Shown here: piece by piece, positions 1-8,598 of the stretch
Position numbering within the stretch: the stretch's first letter is position 1
How the letters are laid out: each line of letters starts with the position of its first letter
DNA from: Streptomyces gilvus
GTDB taxonomy: Bacteria > Actinomycetota > Actinomycetes > Streptomycetales > Streptomycetaceae
Length of the DNA: 64,000 nucleotides
Direction of reading: 5' to 3'
Assembly (NCBI RefSeq): GCF_022513565.1
Contig: NZ_JAKWBE010000023.1
Coordinates: 79,043 to 143,042 of the forward strand
Position numbers and translations under genes: made by a program
Notes under the pieces: generated by a model
Seen by the model: only the letters and a program-made list of their open reading frames with translations
What the model was told of the DNA's origin: nothing
Databases searched by the model: none

Positions 1-324
1 GGTGGAGGTGGTCCACTGGTCGGGGGCCGCCCAGGACTGGTCCGGCGGGGTCGGCCAGGACTGGGCCGGGGGCGGCGCCGGGGTCTGGTGCTGGTCGGGG
101 CCCCAGGGCGTGCCCCAGGACTGGCCGCCGGGCGGGGCCGAGGCCGGGGGGCCGGCCGGCGGCGGGGCGGAGGAGCCGCCGTAGGAACCGGTGTGACCGC
201 TCGGTGCCGCGGGCTGGGTGTTCAGCATGCCCGGGAGCAAGGGTTCGCCGCCGTCGGAGGGCAGCACGATGCCTTCGCGCGCCTCGCGCGGCGAGGGCTT
301 CTCGCCCTGTCCACTCTGCGTCAC
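1..324 (-). CDS. Pro/Gln/Trp-rich hypothetical protein, N-terminal part
   Basis: Only the first 108 codons are inside the window; the frame runs open off the left edge. It starts with GTG at 324 and begins MTQSGQGEKPSPREAREGIV. It then becomes a low-complexity stretch rich in Pro, Gly, Ser and Gln with recurring QSW and PDQ words. Codon use on this strand is typical of the host. No domain is visible in this part. Such disordered N-termini are common on Streptomyces membrane or cell-envelope proteins, but the rest of the protein is not seen, so no function is assigned. It is read in the same direction as the regulator gene at 547-1932. Confidence 0.6.
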   Translation of the reverse strand, partial: MTQSGQGEKPSPREAREGIVLPSDGGEPLLPGMLNTQPAAPSGHTGSYGGSSAPPPAGPPASAPPGGQSWGTPWGPDQHQTPAPPPAQSWPTPPDQSWAAPDQWTTST

Positions 325-494
325 CGGGACTCCTACACATGGGGGGACCTTGTGAATCGTCGGCTCACGCTACCGGGTCCCCCGAGCCGGGTGCCACGCA
401 GCTCAGGCCTCAACCTCCCTCCCTGTGACAGCCGTAACAGAATCGCTCTACAGCGCGCTCTTTATGTCCACCGCGTGCGCGAACCCGCACGACA

Positions 495-537
495 ACCGGC
501 CGTTTCCCGCAACTTCACACACGCGGAACCGGCCGGT
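495..537 (-). terminator. Hairpin downstream of the HTH/TPR regulator gene
   Basis: The arms accggccgtttcccgc (495-510) and gcggaaccggccggt (523-537) pair with small bulges around a 12-nt loop. The hairpin lies ten bases past the stop codon at 547. There is no T tract, which is usual for actinomycete terminators. Confidence 0.5.
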
Positions 538-546
538 CGCCCGCCC

Positions 547-1932
547 TCACGCCGCCGCCTGCAACTCCATCCGCGCCCCGAACTCCCGCACCACCGGCTC
601 CTCCCGGTACGGCTCGAGCCGCTGCTGGAAGTCCTCCAGGTACTCGGCGCCCCGGTTGGAGCGCAGGGTCTCCAGCAGCTCGACCGCTTTGAGTCCGGTG
701 GTGCAGGCCTGTTCGATCTCGCGCTGCTGCACCTGCGCGGTGGCCAGCAGCACGTACCCGATGGCCCGCCTGCGCGCCTTCGTCTCCGGCAGCCCGGCCA
801 GCGACTCCTGCGCGCACCGCGCGGCCGCCTCGGCCTGTCCGAGGTCGCGGTGGCAGTGCGCCAGCTCGTCGGCCAGATACGCCTCGTCGAAGTGCGTGAT
901 CCACGCCGGGTCGTCCCCGGAGTCGGCGTCGGCCGCCTCCAGCGCGCTCACCGCCCGCCCGGACGCCAGCTGGGCCGCCCGCGCGTCGCCCATCAGGGCG
1001 TGCCCGCGTGCCTCCGCCGCGTAGAACATCGACTCCGCGCGCGGGGAGACCCGTCCCCGCGCCCCTTCCTGCGCCGCCCGCGCCAACTGCGCGATCTCCC
1101 GCGGGTTTCCGAGCTGCGCGGCGAGGTGGCTCATGGAGGCGGCCAGCACATAGCCGCCGTACCCCCGGTCGCCCGCCGCCTGCGCGAGCCTGAGCGCCTG
1201 GATGTAGTACCGCTGGGCCAGGCCCGGTTGGCCGGTGTCGACGGCCATGTACCCGGCGAGCTCGGTGAGTCGGGCGACCGCGGCGAACAGGTCACGGCCC
1301 ACCGCCTCCCGGTACGAGCCCGCCAGCAGCCCCGAGACGACGCTGTTGAGGTAGTGCACGACGACCGGGCGCACATGTCCGCTGCCGTACTGGTGGTCCA
1401 GGTCCACGAGGGCCTGGGTCATCGCCGAGACGGCCGCCACGTCGGACTGTCCGACGCGCGGGCCCGCCGAGCGCGCCACCTGTGCGTCCGGAGAGGAGAT
1501 CAGCCAGTCCCGGCTCGGCTCCACCAGCGCGGACGCGGCGACGGACGAGCCGGACAGGAAGTCCCGTCGGCCCACGTCACTGCGCCACAGCTCGCAGACC
1601 TGCTCGATGGCTCCCAGTACCGTCGGCGAGAACTGGAGCCCGACGCCCGAGGCGAGGTTCTTGCCGTTGGCCATGCCGATCTCGTCGATCGTGACCGTAC
1701 GGCCGAGTTTGCGGCCCAGCGCCTCCGCGATGATCGCGGGCGCCCGGCCCCGGGGCTGCTGTCCGCGCAGCCAACGGGCCACGGACGTCTTGTCGTAGCG
1801 CAGGTCGAGGCCGTGCTCGGCGCCGCACATGTTGACCCGGCGGGCGAGCCCGGCGTTCGAGCACCCCGCCTCCTGGATGAGCGCCTGCAGCCGTTCGTTC
1901 GGCTGCCGCGCGACGAGAGGCCTTGCGGCCAT
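547..1932 (-). CDS. NsdA-like HTH regulator with TPR-like C-terminal region
   Basis: The protein has 461 residues and starts MAARPLVARQ. The ATG at 1932 has a GGGGGT ribosome binding site about 8 nt upstream. Residues about 10-85 form a divergent helix-turn-helix (SNAGLARRVN, then TSVARWLRGQQPRG) of the type found in NsdA-like regulators of Streptomyces development. The rest (about 140-455) is a run of helical pairs rich in Ala, Leu and Arg that reads like TPR or solenoid repeats, for example DTGQPGLAQRYYIQALRLA. It is probably a cytoplasmic DNA-binding regulator that senses a partner or peptide through the solenoid. It diverges from the gene at 2249, so the 316 bp between them should hold both promoters. 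The family-level call is firm; the target and physiological role are unknown. Confidence 0.75.
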   Translation of the reverse strand: MAARPLVARQPNERLQALIQEAGCSNAGLARRVNMCGAEHGLDLRYDKTSVARWLRGQQPRGRAPAIIAEALGRKLGRTVTIDEIGMANGKNLASGVGLQFSPTVLGAIEQVCELWRSDVGRRDFLSGSSVAASALVEPSRDWLISSPDAQVARSAGPRVGQSDVAAVSAMTQALVDLDHQYGSGHVRPVVVHYLNSVVSGLLAGSYREAVGRDLFAAVARLTELAGYMAVDTGQPGLAQRYYIQALRLAQAAGDRGYGGYVLAASMSHLAAQLGNPREIAQLARAAQEGARGRVSPRAESMFYAAEARGHALMGDARAAQLASGRAVSALEAADADSGDDPAWITHFDEAYLADELAHCHRDLGQAEAAARCAQESLAGLPETKARRRAIGYVLLATAQVQQREIEQACTTGLKAVELLETLRSNRGAEYLEDFQQRLEPYREEPVVREFGARMELQAAA

Positions 1933-2248
1933 TGGCACTACCCCCTGTGGCTGCGGTGCCTGCCCACGCACCGAGTTGGCGTGTCCTTCCTGCCGGATCC
2001 CCTGCCGTGGGGGGCGAAAAGATCCGGCCGGGAAGATCAATGCCCCGCGGACATACCGACAATGCGAGGCATGCGAGGATTGCCGGGGTAAAGCTGATGC
2101 CGACCCCGCTACTGGCTACCCAGCTCACACCGGACTTCCTCCTCTGCGCCCCCGCCCGTGCACCCGTGCGCCCCGATGCGGAATCGTTGCCCCTCCCCCG
2201 CGCATATGGCGTGCGTAACCCCCGGTGATCACTAGAGTTGTGTTCATC
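1933..2248. other. Divergent intergenic region
   Basis: This stretch separates the regulator gene (minus) from the Prim-Pol-like gene (plus). A TAGAGT hexamer at 2234-2239 could be a -10 element for the plus-strand gene and would give a very short or absent leader if the GTG at 2249 is the start. I see no clear -35 and no strong inverted repeat. Confidence 0.3.
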
Positions 2249-2902
2249 GTGGACGAGACCATCGCGGGGCCCGAAGCAGCCCGAATCCCGAAGCAGCGCG
2301 GAGAATCGCTGCTGGAGACCGCCGTTCGCTACGCCGAGGAGCGCCACTGGGACGTCTTCCCCGGCACCTGGCTGGAAGCCGTCGACGGGGTGCAGCACTG
2401 CTCCTGCGGCGACGCCGGGTGCGATACGCCGGGGGCGCATCCCGCGCGGGAGGACTGGGCGACGCTGGCGACCGGCAGCGCGACCGTCGCCCGCCGGATG
2501 TGGCAGAAGCAGCCGACGGCCTCGATCCTGCTGCCGACGGGGCAGACGTTCGACGCGATCTCCGTCCCGGAGACGGCCGGGTTCCTGGCGCTGGCCCGCA
2601 TGGAGCGCATGGAGTTGACGCTGGGTCCCGTGACGTTGACGCCGGACCGCCGGATGCACTTCTTCGTGCTGCCGGGCGCCTCGGCGAAGGTTCCCGACCT
2701 GGTACGCAGGCTCGGCTGGTCCCCGTCCTCCCTCGATCTCGTCGCGCTGGGCGAGGGGGCCTACGTGGCCGCTCCGCCCACGCGCTACGGGTCCAGGGGG
2801 GCCGTGCAGTGGGCCTGCCGGCCCACCCCCGCCAACCGGTGGCTGCCGGACGCGGAGGAGCTGATCTCCCCGCTTGCCTATGCGTGCGGCCGGGACCGGT
2901 GA
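2249..2902 (+). CDS. Small stand-alone Prim-Pol-like (bifunctional primase/polymerase N-terminal) protein
   Basis: The protein has 217 residues from the GTG at 2249; in-frame GTG codons at 2225 and 2240 are alternative starts. The region LLETAVRYAEERHWDVFPGTW followed by CSCGDAGCDTPGAHP resembles the start of the archaeo-eukaryotic primase-like Prim-Pol domain, including its Cys/His cluster. The acidic pair expected in the next strand is reduced to one Asp in QTFDAISVP, and no helicase or primase C-terminal region follows. It is therefore more likely a derived nucleic-acid-binding or regulatory protein than an active primase. Small proteins of this kind are common in Streptomyces without an assigned role. 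It lies 20 nt before the ABC transporter operon and may be read into it. Confidence 0.65.
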   Translation: MDETIAGPEAARIPKQRGESLLETAVRYAEERHWDVFPGTWLEAVDGVQHCSCGDAGCDTPGAHPAREDWATLATGSATVARRMWQKQPTASILLPTGQTFDAISVPETAGFLALARMERMELTLGPVTLTPDRRMHFFVLPGASAKVPDLVRRLGWSPSSLDLVALGEGAYVAAPPTRYGSRGAVQWACRPTPANRWLPDAEELISPLAYACGRDR

Positions 2903-2922
2903 CCTGACCGTAGGGTTCAGGC

Positions 2923-3692
<770 letters not shown>

Positions 3693-3696
<4 letters not shown>

Positions 3697-5285
3697 CGGG
3701 CGACATCACCGGGACCGTCGTACGGCTGAAGCTGTCGCTGCTCAAGAACGGGCTCAGGCAGTCCGGGGGACGGCGGGCCGCGTACGTCGCGTCCGCCGTC
3801 GTCGTGCTGCTGTTCGGGGCGCTGCAGCTGCTCGGGCTGATCGCACTGCGCGGGCACGCCCACATCGACGCCGTGGTCGTGCTGCTGACGGCCGTGCTGG
3901 CGCTGGGCTGGGCGGTGATGCCGCTGTTCTTCCCCGGCGGCGACGAGACCCTCGACCCCACCCGGCTGGTGATGCTGCCGCTGCGGCCCCGCCCGCTGGT
4001 ACGGGCGCTGCTCGCGGCCTCGCTGGTCGGCATCGGACCGCTGTTCACGCTGCTCCTGTTGATCGGTTCGACGGTCGCCGTCGCGCACGGGGGTGCGGCC
4101 TACGCCGTCGGAGTCGTCGCCGTCGTCCTCGCGCTGCTGGTGTGCGTGGCCCTCGCGCGGGCCGTCGCCGCCGCCAACATCCGCCTGCTGACCAGCCGCA
4201 GGGGCCGCGACCTCGCGGTGCTCAGCGGCCTGGTCGTCGCGATCGGGGCGCAGCTGGTCAACTTCGGTGCGCAGCGCCTGGGTTCGAGCGGACTGGCGCA
4301 GCTCGCGCCGGTCGGGGACGTGGTGCGGTGGCTGCCGCCCGCGTCGGCGATCGGCGCGGTGCGCTCCGTGAGCGAGGGGTCGTACGGCATCGCCGCCGCC
4401 CAACTCGCGCTCGCGGCCGGGGCGTTGGTGGTGCTGATCGCCGTGTGGGCGGGGCATCTGACCCGGCTGATGACCTCACCGGACGGCTCCACCCTGCAGG
4501 CCGACACCACGCCGGGCCGACGCGAGCGGACGTCCGGGAGGATGGCGCGGCTGCTGCCCGCCGGGCGGACCGGGACCGTCATGGAGCGCAGCCTGCGGTA
4601 CGTCTGGCGGGACCCCAAGACCAAGGCCGCCTGGGTGACCTCGCTCGCCATCGGCCTCATCGTGCCGGTGTTCAACGCCCTGCAGGGCACCGGCTCCGTC
4701 TACTTCGCGTGCTTCGCCGCCGGGATGCTCGGCATTCAGATGTACAACCAGTTCGGGCAGGACACGTCCGCGTTCTGGATGGTGGCGACCACGATCTCCT
4801 CCGCGCACGACGCCTACGTCGAGCTGCGCGGACGGGCGCTGGCGCTGCTGGTGATCACCCTGCCGTACGCCACGCTCGTCACGGTCCTCACGACCGCGAT
4901 GCTCGACGACTGGCCGCGCCTGCCCGAGGTGCTCGGTCTGTCCTTCGCCCTGCTCGGGGCGATGCTGGCCACCGGCGCGTGGACCTCGGCCCGCTTCCCG
5001 TACTCCATCCCGCAGGAGGGCTACAAGAACGTCGCCCCCGGCCAGACCGGCCTCGCCTGGATCTCCATCTTCGGCGGCATGGTCTCGGCGGCCCTGCTGT
5101 CCTCCCCGGTCATCGCCGTGACGATCTGGGTCAACGTGGTGGAGGACGGCGACAGTTGGAGCTGGGTCCTGCTGCCCCTGGGCGCGGCCTACGGGGCGGC
5201 GATCACCTGGGCGGGGCTGCGGCTCGCGGCGCCGCGCACGGCGGCCCGTCTCCCGGAGATCCTGACGGCGGTGAGCAAGGGGTGA
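3693..5285 (+). CDS. ABC transporter integral membrane permease
   Basis: The protein has 530 residues and begins MTGDITGTVVRLKLSLLKNG; the ATG overlaps the stop of the ATPase gene. Many hydrophobic segments alternate with short loops (for example AAYVASAVVVLLFGALQLLG and YAVGVVAVVLALLVCVALA), consistent with a 10-12-span permease of the ABC-2-like class. It is the membrane partner of the preceding ATPase. A substrate is not predictable; related pairs export lipids or drugs, but nothing in the sequence decides this. Confidence 0.85.
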
Positions 5286-5305
5286 GGGGCACGTGGTGCT
5301 TCGCG

Positions 5306-5351
5306 GAGTGCTTCAGCGAGCGCTTCAGCGAGCGCTTCACGGAGTGCTGAG
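5306..5351. repeat. 12-bp tandem repeat between convergent genes
   Basis: Units gagtgcttcagc (5306-5317), gagcgcttcagc (5318-5329) and gagcgcttcacg (5330-5341) follow each other, with a partial fourth copy running over the hydrolase stop codon at 5337. The repeat fills the short gap between the permease stop and the convergent hydrolase gene. Confidence 0.7.
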
Positions 5352-6347
5352 CACGGAGTCCAGGAACGGCTCGATCGCGGCCCGCCAGGCCTCCGGCTGG
5401 TCGTAGTGGACCAGGTGGCCGGCGTCGGCGACCTCCGCGTACTGGCCACGGGGCAGTACCCGCACCATTTCCTGCGCCTCCGCCCGCCCCAGCTCCCCGT
5501 CGAGCCCCCGCACCACCAGCGCCGGGCAGCACACCTGGGTGAGCTCCTCCCAGTGCGCGTCGTACACCCAGGTCTCCCGGGACTTCAGCATCTGCTCGGG
5601 TTCGAAGACCGGCCGCCAGCCGTCGGCGGACTCGTGCATCACCTCGGCGTAGAACTCCCCGCGCGCCGGATTGCGCCGCTCCACCCAGGGATCGTCCTCA
5701 CCGAACCACTTGCGTACGTCCGCCAGGGTGGCGAAGGGGACGGGCCAGGCCCGGAACCAGTCCGCCCATTCCCGCTGCGAGGCGGCGCCGAGGGCGGAGG
5801 CCCGCATGTCGCAGATGACCAGGCCCCGCACCAGCTCGGGACGCTTCGCGGCGAGCTGCCAGGCGGTCAGCGCGCCCATGGCGTGGCCGACGAGGACGGC
5901 CGGGGCGAGGCCGAGCTGTTCGAGGGCGGCCTCCGCGTCCTCGACGTATGCCTCACGGGTGTACGCGGCCTGTGGGGGCTTGTCGCTCTGGCCGTGTCCG
6001 CGCTGGTCGAGGGCGACCGCCCGGTGCCGTTCGGAGAGCCAGCGGGCGGTGGACGCCCAGTGCGAGGCGCGGCCCATCAGGCCGTGCAGTAACAGCACCC
6101 CGGGCGCGCGGTCCTGCTCGGCGTGCGGCGCGGCCCGGTGCGGGGGCCCCGCCTGCCGGGGGACGAGGCCGGACAGGTCAGTCTCGGGCAGGTCCGTCTC
6201 GGGCAGATCCGTCTCGGACAGATCGGTCCTGGCCGGGTCCGTCATGGCCAGGTCCGTCATGGCCGGGTCCGTCTTGGGCGGGTCCCCGAACTCCCAGGCC
6301 GCGAGGCGAACGCCGCCCGCCCCGGTCACGTCGATGCGTCGCGCCAT
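5337..6347 (-). CDS. Alpha/beta-hydrolase-fold protein lacking the catalytic Ser
   Basis: The protein has 336 residues; the ATG at 6347 is preceded by AGGGGGGTG. The fold is clear from HGLMGRASHW (oxyanion region), ALDQRGHGQSDKP, the nucleophile elbow and DAGHLVHYD with the catalytic His. The nucleophile elbow reads GHAMG with Ala156 where family members carry Ser (GHSMG), although the His and an acidic residue in RGLDGELG are kept. Residues about 25-60 are an insertion of five-residue units such as TDLPE, encoded by a 15-bp tandem repeat, between the first strand and the HGL loop. It may therefore be a binding or regulatory member of the family, or use another residue. It converges with the ABC operon and stands alone. 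Confidence 0.8.
   Translation of the reverse strand: MARRIDVTGAGGVRLAAWEFGDPPKTDPAMTDLAMTDPARTDLSETDLPETDLPETDLSGLVPRQAGPPHRAAPHAEQDRAPGVLLLHGLMGRASHWASTARWLSERHRAVALDQRGHGQSDKPPQAAYTREAYVEDAEAALEQLGLAPAVLVGHAMGALTAWQLAAKRPELVRGLVICDMRASALGAASQREWADWFRAWPVPFATLADVRKWFGEDDPWVERRNPARGEFYAEVMHESADGWRPVFEPEQMLKSRETWVYDAHWEELTQVCCPALVVRGLDGELGRAEAQEMVRVLPRGQYAEVADAGHLVHYDQPEAWRAAIEPFLDSVLSTP
6177..6281 (-). repeat. 15-bp tandem repeat inside the hydrolase gene
   Basis: Seven units of 15 bp follow without a break: gtcagtctcgggcag, gtccgtctcgggcag, atccgtctcggacag and more divergent copies. On the coding strand each unit gives TDL or TDP plus two more residues. The frame is preserved, so copy-number change would alter only the length of a loop. 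Confidence 0.85.
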
Positions 6348-6886
6348 GGTCCTGGCACCCCCCTAGCTCTGCTCGGACCGCTCCCGCTCGAGCCGGCCGG
6401 TCCTGTGAACCGTGTCCTGCCGTTGCCGTGCACTCACTCCTGAAGCGCAGATTCCGCGTTCCCCGTCACTCGCAGACTATCGAATGGGTATTCGAAAATG
6501 CCGTTCCGCCGGACAACACCCCTCGTTCGAGTGACCACACTCGAGGAATGATCGCCGCCGCCCAGGGGAGATCTTCAGCGGGAGGCGGACCGCTCGGGGA
6601 AAACGGTCCGAGGGGAATGACCCTGAGAGCTCGGGGCTCCGGGTCAGCACAGGGGAGGACAGGCCCCGGCGCCACAAGGCGCCGGGGCCATCCACATGTC
6701 CGCGGCACATCCCTGTCCCCCCTCGGTCATATGCCTCACGCGACAGCCTGGCACGCGATCCGGCCGAGCGCTCCGATTTCGGCGCACAGACTCCGGGCCG
6801 TGACCTCACCCCCGCACGGACCGGCACGACGCCCCTACCTCACACAGGCGCCGGGAAGGCGTCAGCGCTTGGCGGCGAAGGCGTGG
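6348..6886. other. Intergenic region with palindromes
   Basis: No convincing gene is seen in these 539 bp; short open frames lack ribosome binding sites and host-like composition. Two short palindromes lie near 6480-6545: cgaat-N4-attcg (6481-6494) and tcgagtg-acca-cactcga (6527-6544). The second is a perfect 7-bp inverted repeat of operator size, about 180 bp upstream of the hydrolase start. The strong hairpin at 6662-6689 is listed separately. Confidence 0.4.
6662..6689 (-). terminator. Perfect 12-bp hairpin downstream of dmdR1
   Basis: ggccccggcgcc (6662-6673), loop acaa, ggcgccggggcc (6678-6689). It lies about 200 bp beyond the dmdR1 stop and before the hydrolase promoter, so it probably ends the dmdR1 transcript. 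The symmetry would let it act on either strand. Confidence 0.7.
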
Positions 6887-6906
6887 TCAGCGCTTGGCGA
6901 CGAAGA
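6861..6906. repeat. 20-bp direct repeat at the dmdR1 3' end
   Basis: gtcagcgcttggcggcgaag (6861-6880) and gtcagcgcttggcgacgaag (6887-6906) differ at one base. The second copy encodes the last residues FVAKR and the stop of dmdR1; the first repeats this just past the stop, giving FAAKR plus a stop in the same strand sense. Confidence 0.8.
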
Positions 6907-7579
6907 CATGGGAGGCGACGTCCGCCTCCAGCTCGGCGGCCTCGCCCCCGCTGCCCACCAGCACACCGCCCGCCGACTCCGTCACGCTGACCACCGAACC
7001 GGGCTGCACACCCGCGCGCCGCAGCGTGTACATCAACTGCGCGTCCGTCTGGATCGGCTCGCCGATACGGCGCACCACGACCGTCTTCCCGTCCGACCCC
7101 GGATCCAGGTCCGCCAGCGACACCATGCCCTCGTCCAGGAACGGGTCCGCGCCGTCCTTCTCGCCCAGCTCCTCCAGGCCCGGAATCGGGTTCCCGTACG
7201 GCGACTCCGTCGGGTGCCGCAGCAGCTCCAGCACGCGCCGCTCGACGGCCTCGCTCATCACGTGCTCCCAGCGGCACGCCTCCGCGTGCACCTGCTCCCA
7301 CTCCAGGCCGATCACGTCGACCAGCAGACACTCCGCGAGCCGGTGCTTGCGCATCACGCGCGTGGCGAGCCGGCGGCCCTCGTCCGTCAGCTCCAGATGC
7401 CGGTCGGCGGCCACCGCGACCAGTCCGTCCCGCTCCATCCGCGCCACCGTCTGGCTCACGGTCGGCCCGCTCTGGTCGAGCCGCTCGGCGATCCGGGCAC
7501 GCATGGGGACCACACCTTCCTCCTCCAGCTCGAGGATGGTGCGGAGATACATCTCCGTGGTGTCGATCAGTCCGGACAT
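6887..7579 (-). CDS. dmdR1: DtxR-family iron-dependent repressor DmdR1
   Basis: The protein has 230 residues, is full length and starts MSGLIDTTEMYLRTILELEE. All metal ligands of the DtxR family are present at the DtxR positions: Met10, His79, Glu83 and His98 together with Cys102, Glu105 and His106 in the ACRWEH block. The winged helix occupies about 1-75, the dimerisation domain 75-140, and a C-terminal SH3-like domain follows a Pro-rich linker. With Fe(II) it is expected to bind iron boxes and silence siderophore and uptake genes. In S. coelicolor DmdR1 is the main such regulator. The gene diverges from the SIS-domain gene at 7807. A long open frame on the opposite strand covers the whole gene (see adm). 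Confidence 0.93.
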   Translation of the reverse strand: MSGLIDTTEMYLRTILELEEEGVVPMRARIAERLDQSGPTVSQTVARMERDGLVAVAADRHLELTDEGRRLATRVMRKHRLAECLLVDVIGLEWEQVHAEACRWEHVMSEAVERRVLELLRHPTESPYGNPIPGLEELGEKDGADPFLDEGMVSLADLDPGSDGKTVVVRRIGEPIQTDAQLMYTLRRAGVQPGSVVSVTESAGGVLVGSGGEAAELEADVASHVFVAKR

Positions 7580-7595
7580 ACGTGCCCCTCGATGA
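6894..7595 (+). CDS. adm: Possible antisense gene adm, opposite dmdR1
   Basis: A 233-codon frame (TTG start) runs opposite almost all of dmdR1. Its product is Ser/Arg/Thr-rich with no domain. In a genome of this GC content antisense frames over genes are usually accidental. In S. coelicolor, however, an antiparallel gene called adm on the dmdR1 locus was reported to make protein and to affect siderophore and antibiotic production. Conservation of the frame at the same place here is compatible with that report but not proof. No convincing ribosome binding site precedes the TTG. Confidence 0.3.
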   Translation: MATKTWEATSASSSAASPPLPTSTPPADSVTLTTEPGCTPARRSVYINCASVWIGSPIRRTTTVFPSDPGSRSASDTMPSSRNGSAPSFSPSSSRPGIGFPYGDSVGCRSSSSTRRSTASLITCSQRHASACTCSHSRPITSTSRHSASRCLRITRVASRRPSSVSSRCRSAATATSPSRSIRATVWLTVGPLWSSRSAIRARMGTTPSSSSSRMVRRYISVVSISPDIRAPR

Positions 7596-7732
7596 GATCT
7601 GCCGGAAGCACGAGCAGCTTCCCGGCGCGTGCGCTGGCCCTGGACTCAATTCTGACGCATACCACTGACAACCGTGCCGCACCGTGCGAACGCGGGCCAC
7701 ACGCCCTCGACCAAGGGTCCTGCCCCACCGTA

Positions 7733-7766
7733 TTGACACGGCAGTGGTCCAGACCGCACGGTGATC
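7733..7766 (+). promoter_or_regulatory. Candidate promoter of the SIS-domain gene
   Basis: A consensus -35 TTGACA lies at 7733-7738, about 70 bp before the start codon. The matching -10 about 17-18 bp downstream (around cacggt) is poor, so the assignment rests on the -35 alone. Confidence 0.35.
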
Positions 7767-7806
7767 CGCGACACAGCCGCCCCCACCCGCCCCGGAAGGG
7801 ACCCGC

Positions 7807-8562
7807 ATGAGCGACGCCACCCTGGCCGACCAGTTCCTCGACGCCGCGATCGAGCTTCTGCGACGGGTCCGGGACGAGGAGACGGAGGCCGTCGCGGCGG
7901 CCGGCACACTGCTCGCCGACACCGTCGCCGACGGGGGCCGCCTCTTCGCCTTCGGCGCCGGCCACTCCTCGCTGCCCGCCCAGGACGTCGTCTACCGCGC
8001 CGGCGGGCTCGCCCTGATGAACCTGCTCGCCGTGCCCGGCGTCGTGGGCGTCGACGTCATGCCCGCCACCCTCGGCTCCGCCCTGGAGTGCGTCGACGGA
8101 CTCGCCAGCGCGGTCCTGGACACCTCCCCGCTCCGCGCGGGCGACGCGCTGGTCGTCATCTCCCTCTCCGGCCGCAACGCCCTCCCCGTGGAGATGGCCA
8201 TGAAGGCCCGCGCCCTCGGCGTGAAGGTCATCGGCCTCACGTCCGTGGCGTACGCGACGGAGACCCGCTCCCGCCACGCTTCGGGCACCTACCTCAAGGA
8301 CCACTGCGACATCGTCCTGGACTCCAAGATCGCCATCGGGGACGCGACCCTCACCGTGGACACCGTCCCGGCCCCCTTCGCCCCCGCCTCCACGGTCGTC
8401 ACCAGCGCGATCATGCAGGCCGTGATGGCGACGGCAGCGGGTTCTCTGGCCGAGCGGGGCATCGAGCCGCCACTGCTGAGGTCCGGCAACGTGGACGGCG
8501 GCCACGACTGGAACACCAGGGTGATGACCGAGTACGCGGACCGCATCTTCTACCGGCGTTAG
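7807..8562 (+). CDS. SIS-domain sugar-phosphate-binding protein (UPF0309 type)
   Basis: The protein has 251 residues. GRLFAFGAGHSSLPAQDVVYRAGG and LVVISLSGRNALPVEMAMKA are the two phosphosugar-binding loops of the SIS fold, and RSGNVDGGHDWN at the C-terminus is typical of the UPF0309 subgroup. It probably isomerises or senses a phosphosugar in the cytoplasm; no catalytic assignment is possible. The start ATG at 7807 follows ggaagggacccgc, a good ribosome binding site. It diverges from dmdR1. Function beyond the fold is unknown. Confidence 0.8.
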   Translation: MSDATLADQFLDAAIELLRRVRDEETEAVAAAGTLLADTVADGGRLFAFGAGHSSLPAQDVVYRAGGLALMNLLAVPGVVGVDVMPATLGSALECVDGLASAVLDTSPLRAGDALVVISLSGRNALPVEMAMKARALGVKVIGLTSVAYATETRSRHASGTYLKDHCDIVLDSKIAIGDATLTVDTVPAPFAPASTVVTSAIMQAVMATAAGSLAERGIEPPLLRSGNVDGGHDWNTRVMTEYADRIFYRR

Positions 8563-8598
8563 AGCCGCCTGATCGCGTCGGATCCGCCTGGCCCGTGC

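Noticed and set aside
1..184. Plus-strand Gly/Trp-rich ORF at the left edge
   Set aside because: It is the complement of the minus-strand Pro/Gln-rich gene, which has the better start and host codon pattern.
6466..6495. SigB-type promoter (GGGTAT at 6485-6490)
   Set aside because: The only upstream GTT-type -35 is about 23 bp away, too far for the 14-16 bp spacing of that sigma factor.
6477..6827. Minus-strand ORF in the dmdR1-hydrolase gap
   Set aside because: No ribosome binding site, no domain, and it runs through the terminator hairpin.
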